This document shows, one piece after another, positions 22,391 through 26,503 of a stretch of 26,503 nt of DNA. The position numbers and the translations under genes were made by a program. Location of the stretch: contig CAYSZS010000017.1 in NCBI GenBank assembly GCA_964435575.1, forward strand, positions 1 to 26,503. The letters are read 5' to 3'. Each line of letters starts with the position of its first letter. The first letter of the stretch is position 1. The notes beneath the pieces were generated by a model, which was not told where the DNA came from, did no database searches, and saw only the letters and a list, made by a program, of their open reading frames with translations. This DNA comes from GWB1-39-12 sp964435575. Lineage in GTDB: Bacteria > Patescibacteriota > Microgenomatia > UBA8517.

Positions 22391-22777
22391 TTACTCATGG
22401 TGCTTCCCCATCAAATGTAGCGCACCATGACTTATCAGTTCAAGTACCTTGTCGTCTATAAGTTTACCCTCATGAGAAGCTTCCTTAACTACTCTGGGAT
22501 AACAAATAATAATGTCTCCAAGATGAATAATGTCATCAGGGGGCTCGATAAAACCTTGATCGCCCTCAAGGTTAGGGAAAGTTAAAACGTCGTGGAGCAC
22601 GTTTTCTTTTAAATACTTATTGACAAGATTAAGCATATATTTCCGGCCGACAAAACTAACGGTTACATCTGCTTTTGACACAATGCCCTCCTTTGTCAAA
22701 ATTTCCTTCAAACTTCTTTTGACTTTCGGGGCACTAACCGGACAGCTTGTAAGTTTTTTGACATAAACCCGTATCAT
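22391..22777 (-). CDS. ybeY: Endoribonuclease YbeY
   Basis: A 128-aa protein of the UPF0054 family, a metal-dependent RNase of rRNA maturation. The signature is HGALHLMGKHH near the end; the usual form is HGxLHLxGxDH, so His replaces Asp next to the third ligand. LHDVLTFPN near 61-69 and LGDIIIC near 106-112 are typical. The protein ends one residue after the motif, where other members have a short further helix. It follows yqeY after 20 nt. Assignment is secure; reduced C-terminus and the Asp change are its own. Confidence 0.9.
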   Translation of the reverse strand: MIRVYVKKLTSCPVSAPKVKRSLKEILTKEGIVSKADVTVSFVGRKYMLNLVNKYLKENVLHDVLTFPNLEGDQGFIEPPDDIIHLGDIIICYPRVVKEASHEGKLIDDKVLELISHGALHLMGKHHE

Positions 22778-22797
22778 TATAAATTTCTATAGGTTAA

Positions 22798-23268
22798 TTA
22801 GGTTAATTTGGACTTAACCATCTCTGCTACTTTTCTCCCATCCACCTTTCCATCAGCTTTTTTCATTACTACTCCAATTACTCTTCCCATGTCTTTCATT
22901 TCAGAAGCACCTATCTCTTTTACCGCCTCGTCCACCAGCTTTTGAAGTTCTTCGTCCGCCATTTCGGCCGGCAAAAACTCCCTTAGTATTTCGAGTTCAC
23001 TCTCTTCCTGCTTTAACCTTTTATCTAAAGTTGTACTATCGGAACTTGTGGTCTTGCCTCGAGCCTCTCGCAAGCTTTCGATTGCATCAATTCTTTTTTT
23101 GGCTTCACGTCTGATAACTTTTAACTCATCTTCCTCTGTCAAATCACGTTGAACTGCAATTTTTTCATAATTAAAAGCCGATGAAAGCATCCTCAAAGTA
23201 GATAGTCTTATTTCGTCTCTGGCTTTCAACGCCTCGGCAATTTTTTTATTAATATCCTGAGAAATCAT
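22798..23268 (-). CDS. YqeY/GatB-like protein
   Basis: A 156-aa protein of the YqeY family, related to the tail domain of GatB. It begins with ISQDINKKIAEALKARDEIRLSTLRML, has EFLPAEMADEEL in the middle, and ends with MGRVIGVVMKKADGKVDGRKVAEMVK, which is the family signature. Its exact role is unknown; it may bind tRNA. The ATG at 23268 overlaps the previous stop (ATGA). Confidence 0.92.
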   Translation of the reverse strand: MISQDINKKIAEALKARDEIRLSTLRMLSSAFNYEKIAVQRDLTEEDELKVIRREAKKRIDAIESLREARGKTTSSDSTTLDKRLKQEESELEILREFLPAEMADEELQKLVDEAVKEIGASEMKDMGRVIGVVMKKADGKVDGRKVAEMVKSKLT

Positions 23269-23657
23269 ATGGCCATCTTTATTTTTTCTGATATCTCTTG
23301 CATCTTTTCAGCGTCAAACTTTTTTCGAGCCGAAGTATCAATAAAAGCCTCGTCATTATATATCGGAACGACCCATATATGGCAGTGTTCAACATCCATA
23401 CCGTGGGTTAAAAACTCAACCATTTTTGCCCCAAGACTTTTCATTTGGGAAAGTGCAATTTTTCTTGCAACTTCCCAGTATTCGCCAAAGTTTGGGACAT
23501 CCCAAACCCAACGATAATGCTTTTTGGGAACAACTTGTACATGACCCAAATTCAACGGGGCAATATCCAAGAATGCCATATATTCCGCGTCTTCATAGAC
23601 TTTATAGCAAGGAATCTCGCCTTTGACTATTTTGCAAAATACACAATTATCTTTCAT
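23265..23657 (-). CDS. HIT-family protein, variant triad HxHxW
   Basis: A 130-aa HIT protein. N-terminal CVFCKIVKGEIP, YKVYEDAEYMAFLDI and LGHVQVVPKKHY are the usual family segments. The triad region reads DVEHCHIWVVP, so the third His of HxHxH is Trp; the first two, including the nucleophilic His, remain. These proteins hydrolyse nucleoside phosphoramidates or dinucleotides. It overlaps both neighbours by 4 nt (ATGA on both sides) and is the second of two HIT genes in the operon. Confidence 0.88.
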   Translation of the reverse strand: MKDNCVFCKIVKGEIPCYKVYEDAEYMAFLDIAPLNLGHVQVVPKKHYRWVWDVPNFGEYWEVARKIALSQMKSLGAKMVEFLTHGMDVEHCHIWVVPIYNDEAFIDTSARKKFDAEKMQEISEKIKMAI

Positions 23658-23974
23658 GCTGCTCTCACTGGCGTGATGTCGGCTAGGAAGTGAATCTGCA
23701 TGTGTGGAATTGAGGCAGCGTCTCCCGAATTGTGAATTAAACGGAAACCTTTTGCGCTTCTATCTTTAGCAATCACAACCGTAACGTCTTTTATCTCTTT
23801 CCAAACTTTATCATCAAGTCCACCCAAATCTCTTACGTGGTTTTTGGGGACAATAAGAAGATGGATTGCGGCTTGAGGATTTATATCACTAAAGATTATA
23901 AGATTATCGGTTTCCTTCTCAATCTTTGTGTCCGTTTTCCCTTGTACAATTTGGCAGAATACACAATCTTCCAT
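23654..23974 (-). CDS. HIT-family protein, variant triad HxQxH
   Basis: A 106-aa HIT (Hint-like) protein. It begins MEDCVFCQIVQGK, with LIIFSDINPQAAIHLLIVPKNHV in the middle and FRLIHNSGDAASIPHMQIHFLA near the end. In the triad the second His, which acts as the nucleophile in family members, is Gln (HMQIH). A bound nucleotide may still be recognised but ordinary hydrolysis should be impaired. The DNA codon is CAG, one change from CAT/CAC. It is the first of two HIT genes and overlaps the next by 4 nt. Confidence 0.88.
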   Translation of the reverse strand: MEDCVFCQIVQGKTDTKIEKETDNLIIFSDINPQAAIHLLIVPKNHVRDLGGLDDKVWKEIKDVTVVIAKDRSAKGFRLIHNSGDAASIPHMQIHFLADITPVRAA

Positions 23975-23985
23975 GACTTAAAGAA

Positions 23986-24057
23986 AAGCGACAAGTGATA
24001 AGTAAAAAACTAATAATATTGTCTTCTATCGCTTATTGCTTATCGCTTATTACTAAT
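23986..24057. repeat. Heptamer array with an inverted partner between the HIT operon and proS
   Basis: The heptamers AAGCGAC, AAGTGAT and AAGTAAA (23986-24006) are followed by a short spacer and by TTCTATC, GCTTATT, GCTTATC, GCTTATT and ACTAATT (24024-24058). The arms AAGCGACAAGTGATAAG and CTTATTGCTTATCGCTT pair at 14 of 17 positions. It lies in the 136-nt gap 23975-24110 and could form a hairpin there. Confidence 0.5.
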
Positions 24058-24110
24058 TAAATATACCAACTTGTGAAAATTCTTACAAGACCTAAAGAAG
24101 AGAAACTATT

Positions 24111-25355
24111 TCATTTCGAAAGTTTTTTTAGCACTTGATCAATTGTGAGAAGTTCGGTTTTTTCAGAAGACCTTTCTTTCCACTCAATTTTATCTCCGGT
24201 TTGTTCTGAAACTACAAGCCTTACTGGAATCCCGATGAGATCCGCATCTGCAAATTTTTCCCCGGCACTAACCTCTCTATCGTCCCAAAGTACATCAATC
24301 CCGACACTTGAAAGCTTCTCATACACTTTCTTCACTTTCGTTCGAATTTCAAGTTTCGAGTTTCGAAGTTCGATGAGATGTACGTCATAGGGACTTAAAA
24401 CTCTATTCCAGATCATCCCCTTCTCATCATGACTAACTTCAACCCAAGCACCCATAACCCTGGTTGATCCAATTCCATAACTTCCAAACCAGACGGGCTT
24501 TTTCTTTCCCTCCGCATCTCTATAATAGACCTTCATCCTCTCCGAATAATAAGTACCAAAGGGGAAAATATTCCCGACCTCGATCGATTTGGACTGTCTG
24601 ATTGAACCTTTCTTACAAATAGGACATTTTTCCCCCACCTTACCCTTAAAAATTTCTTGATTTTGGGCAAAGTCGCATTTTTCGCAATGGTAAATTGTGT
24701 CTTCTCCTCCTTCTGCCAGTATTTGAAACTCGTGGGTTACGTTATCGGTAAAAACACCCCCAGCCGCCTCAACAACTTTGGTATCAAATCCAATTCGCTT
24801 AAAAACCCGTAAATATGCTTTTTTAACTTCTTCATAATATCGCCAGAAATCTTTTTCATCTGCATGAACACTGTACAAATCCTTCATCATAAATTCCCTT
24901 CCTCTTAAAATTCCGGATCTGGCACGAAGTTCATTTCTAAATTTCGTTGAAAAATGATACAAGGCAAGAGGCAAACCCTGGTAGCTCCCTATATGTTTTC
25001 GTATAAGGTCAAGTAAAATTTCCTCGTGGGTAAATGACAAGGCAAACTCGCGTCCTCTGGTATCTTTCAGTTTATACATTACCTCATCCGCTTTATCCCA
25101 CCTGCCTGTTTCGTTCCAAATATTTTTAGGGTGCAGTAAAGGCATCAAAATTTCCTGCGCACCCGTAACATTCATTTCTTCCCTTATTATCTGGTTAATC
25201 TTTTCTACAACCCGCCAACCCATTGGTAGAAGTGTCCAGCTTCCAGCCATTAACTGATCAATAAAGCCCGCCCGGACAAGGAGATTGTGGTTTATACTTT
25301 CTGCACCCTTCGGCGCTTCTTTTTTGGTTTTGGGGAAAAGTTTTGACTGCAACAT
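24111..25355 (-). CDS. proS: Proline--tRNA ligase, short form without an editing domain
   Basis: A 414-aa class II synthetase; bacterial enzymes with the INS editing domain are about 570 aa. Motif 2 lies in FRNELRARSGILRGREFMMK at about 139-158, and motif 3 is GSYGIGSTRVMGAW with R299. The INS domain is missing; in its place is a small four-cysteine knuckle (C224, C227, C244, C247) that probably binds zinc. The anticodon-binding domain is present from about 318 with PYDVHLIEL and LWDDREVSAGEKFADAD. A heptamer array in the DNA (24339-24373) encodes residues 328-339, ELRNSKLEIR. It follows rseP after 2 nt. Misacylation with Ala may be unproofed unless another protein does it. Confidence 0.95.
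   Translation of the reverse strand: MLQSKLFPKTKKEAPKGAESINHNLLVRAGFIDQLMAGSWTLLPMGWRVVEKINQIIREEMNVTGAQEILMPLLHPKNIWNETGRWDKADEVMYKLKDTRGREFALSFTHEEILLDLIRKHIGSYQGLPLALYHFSTKFRNELRARSGILRGREFMMKDLYSVHADEKDFWRYYEEVKKAYLRVFKRIGFDTKVVEAAGGVFTDNVTHEFQILAEGGEDTIYHCEKCDFAQNQEIFKGKVGEKCPICKKGSIRQSKSIEVGNIFPFGTYYSERMKVYYRDAEGKKKPVWFGSYGIGSTRVMGAWVEVSHDEKGMIWNRVLSPYDVHLIELRNSKLEIRTKVKKVYEKLSSVGIDVLWDDREVSAGEKFADADLIGIPVRLVVSEQTGDKIEWKERSSEKTELLTIDQVLKKLSK
24339..24373 (-). repeat. Tandem heptamer array inside proS
   Basis: On the plus strand the units are CGTTCGA, ATTTCAA, GTTTCGA, GTTTCGA and AGTTCGA, five heptamers back to back. They encode residues 328-339 of ProRS. Array length (35 nt) is not a multiple of three. 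The coding frame runs through it without a break. Confidence 0.6.
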
Positions 25356-25357
25356 TT

Positions 25358-26458
25358 TTATTTCAAAACCGAGTCGATATAGCCTGAAATTCCGCCGCCT
25401 AAAATTAACTTTTTGATATCGCTTGCTGTTATTGCAAGAATTAGAAGAATGAGAATAATCATACCCACGGTATGAATCGCGGCTTCAACTCTGGGTACAA
25501 TCCTCTTCCCGAAAAAGGATTCAATTCCTACGAAAAGAAGTCTACCACCGTCAAGAGCGGGAAAAGGGATTACATTTAGAATAGCCAAGTTGACTGACAG
25601 AATCCCTATAAAATTAATTAAAGGCAAAATACCAAATTTAGCAGCTTCGGATGTAAGAGCAAAAATTCCGACCGGTCCCGCAATGTCCCTCGGAATAACA
25701 CCGCCAAAAAGATCTCTAAAAAGCTTTATAAACCCCCCGACAACTACCCCCACCCAAAATAAGCTTTCTTTAAAGCCGTAGTAGATTCCAATAAAAGGTC
25801 TTTGCCAAAATGGCGGATAGTAAATTTCCGATGTCGAAATTAAAACTCCCAGCGCCCCCTCTCCTTCAGGTGGATTTTCTCGAGGGAGCGCTTTAATTTC
25901 GACAAGTTCAGTGTTTCTTTCTACCATAAGTGTTATCTCTCTTCCTTTCATAGAATCAACTGTTTGAATCAACTCCTGATTTGAAGCAATTTTATTTCCG
26001 TCAATTTCTCTAACAATATCATTTACCTCTAAACCCGATGATGCCGCCGGAGAGTTAGCGCTGACTTCAACAATTTTTACATTTTGCGTTTCTTTTGGAA
26101 TTCCCGTAAATGAATAAACAAGTGAAAATGCCACAATCGCTAGAACAAAATTCATCATAACTCCGGCCAAAATTATTAACGTCCTTACTCTCTTATTTTT
26201 GTTAAGAAAGGCTCTTGAAGTATCTGTTATTGTGTCTTCCGTAGTTTCTCCGTGAAGCTTTACAAAACCTCCAAAGGGTAAAAGATTTAGAGAATAGATC
26301 GTCTCGCCAATTTTTTTACCAAAAATTCTTGGTGGAATTCCAAATCCGAATTCCTCGACCCAAACTCTATTTCTTCTCGCAGCAAAAAAATGGCCAAGTT
26401 CATGAGCCAGAATAAGAATGGATAGTACAGCTAGAAAAATTAGTATTGAAATAATCAT
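25358..26458 (-). CDS. rseP: Site-2 intramembrane metalloprotease RseP (M50 family)
   Basis: A 366-aa membrane protease. The zinc motif HELGH is at 19-23, inside the first membrane segment. A second motif, NVIPFPALDGG, with the third ligand Asp, is near 295-305. A PDZ domain with SPAASSGLEVNDIVREIDG occupies about 126-195. Four membrane segments are visible (about 2-24, 92-118, 234-245, 282-300 and a last one near 330-350, so possibly five by this count). Members cut membrane-bound anti-sigma factors or leader peptides. It precedes proS by 2 nt, as in many bacteria. The ATG at 26458 is 45 nt from the window edge. Confidence 0.95.
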   Translation of the reverse strand: MIISILIFLAVLSILILAHELGHFFAARRNRVWVEEFGFGIPPRIFGKKIGETIYSLNLLPFGGFVKLHGETTEDTITDTSRAFLNKNKRVRTLIILAGVMMNFVLAIVAFSLVYSFTGIPKETQNVKIVEVSANSPAASSGLEVNDIVREIDGNKIASNQELIQTVDSMKGREITLMVERNTELVEIKALPRENPPEGEGALGVLISTSEIYYPPFWQRPFIGIYYGFKESLFWVGVVVGGFIKLFRDLFGGVIPRDIAGPVGIFALTSEAAKFGILPLINFIGILSVNLAILNVIPFPALDGGRLLFVGIESFFGKRIVPRVEAAIHTVGMIILILLILAITASDIKKLILGGGISGYIDSVLK

Positions 26459-26503
26459 AACTTTTGTAAGTATAAGTGAGTTAGACTAAATTTTCCATTG
26501 TCC

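Noticed and set aside
26459..26503. End of a further minus-strand gene upstream of rseP
   Set aside because: Two frames end in stops here (after QWKI and after MENLV), but only about 15-20 bases of each are visible, too few to choose between them or to name a gene. dxr often lies upstream of rseP, which is context only.

Overview
The window looks like the chromosome of a Patescibacteria/CPR bacterium, probably of the Microgenomates type. This is inferred from gene content, not from a marker search. The signs are a low GC content by eye, short intergenic gaps, few Shine-Dalgarno sequences, -10 boxes almost on the start codon, small versions of universal enzymes (ProRS of 414 aa with no room for an editing domain), and a type IV pilus locus in place of most other surface machinery. 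Nearly all genes are on the minus strand, so the biological order runs from high to low coordinates. No tRNA, rRNA, CRISPR array or transposase was seen. No gene-free stretch exceeds about 210 bases; the longest is 7641-7850.

From 26458 down to 17560 lies housekeeping: rseP-proS, two HIT-domain genes with yqeY and ybeY, the conserved dnaX-ybaB-recR cluster, a small coiled-coil gene, and cysS. From 17493 to 13977 is a tight four-gene cell-envelope operon: an exported coiled-coil protein, two single-pass membrane proteins, and a membrane-anchored GH39-like glycoside hydrolase. From 13905 to 11078 is a signalling operon: one soluble GAF-PAS-histidine kinase and three receiver-only response regulators.

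From about 6690 to 11060 is an accessory island with mixed strands. It holds a gene of unknown function with a faint nucleotidyltransferase look, a MOSC-domain protein, an EamA/DMT transporter split by a one-base frameshift, an orphan TrmB-like effector domain, and a sulfotransferase. Short repeats punctuate it, including a 31-bp perfect direct repeat at 7818-7848 and 10194-10224.

From 6674 to 1 is a type IV pilus locus: the extension ATPase (PilB/GspE), the platform protein (PilC), a minor-pilin set in the order FimT/GspH, PilV/GspI, PilW/GspJ, PilX/GspK, and a PilM-like domain fused through a membrane segment to a LytR_C domain. The PilV- and PilW-like proteins end in related eight-cysteine modules on Thr/Pro stalks. 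If minor pilins sit at the pilus tip, as in other systems, these modules would be displayed there. This is the most interesting lead in the window.

The non-coding DNA is also structured. A palindromic dispersed element occurs at 4889-4995 and, inverted, at 20146-20279. Short tandem heptamer or octamer arrays lie at 22290-22364 and 23986-24057, and one inside proS at 24339-24373. An A8 run in dnaX lies where slippage would make a gamma-like short product.
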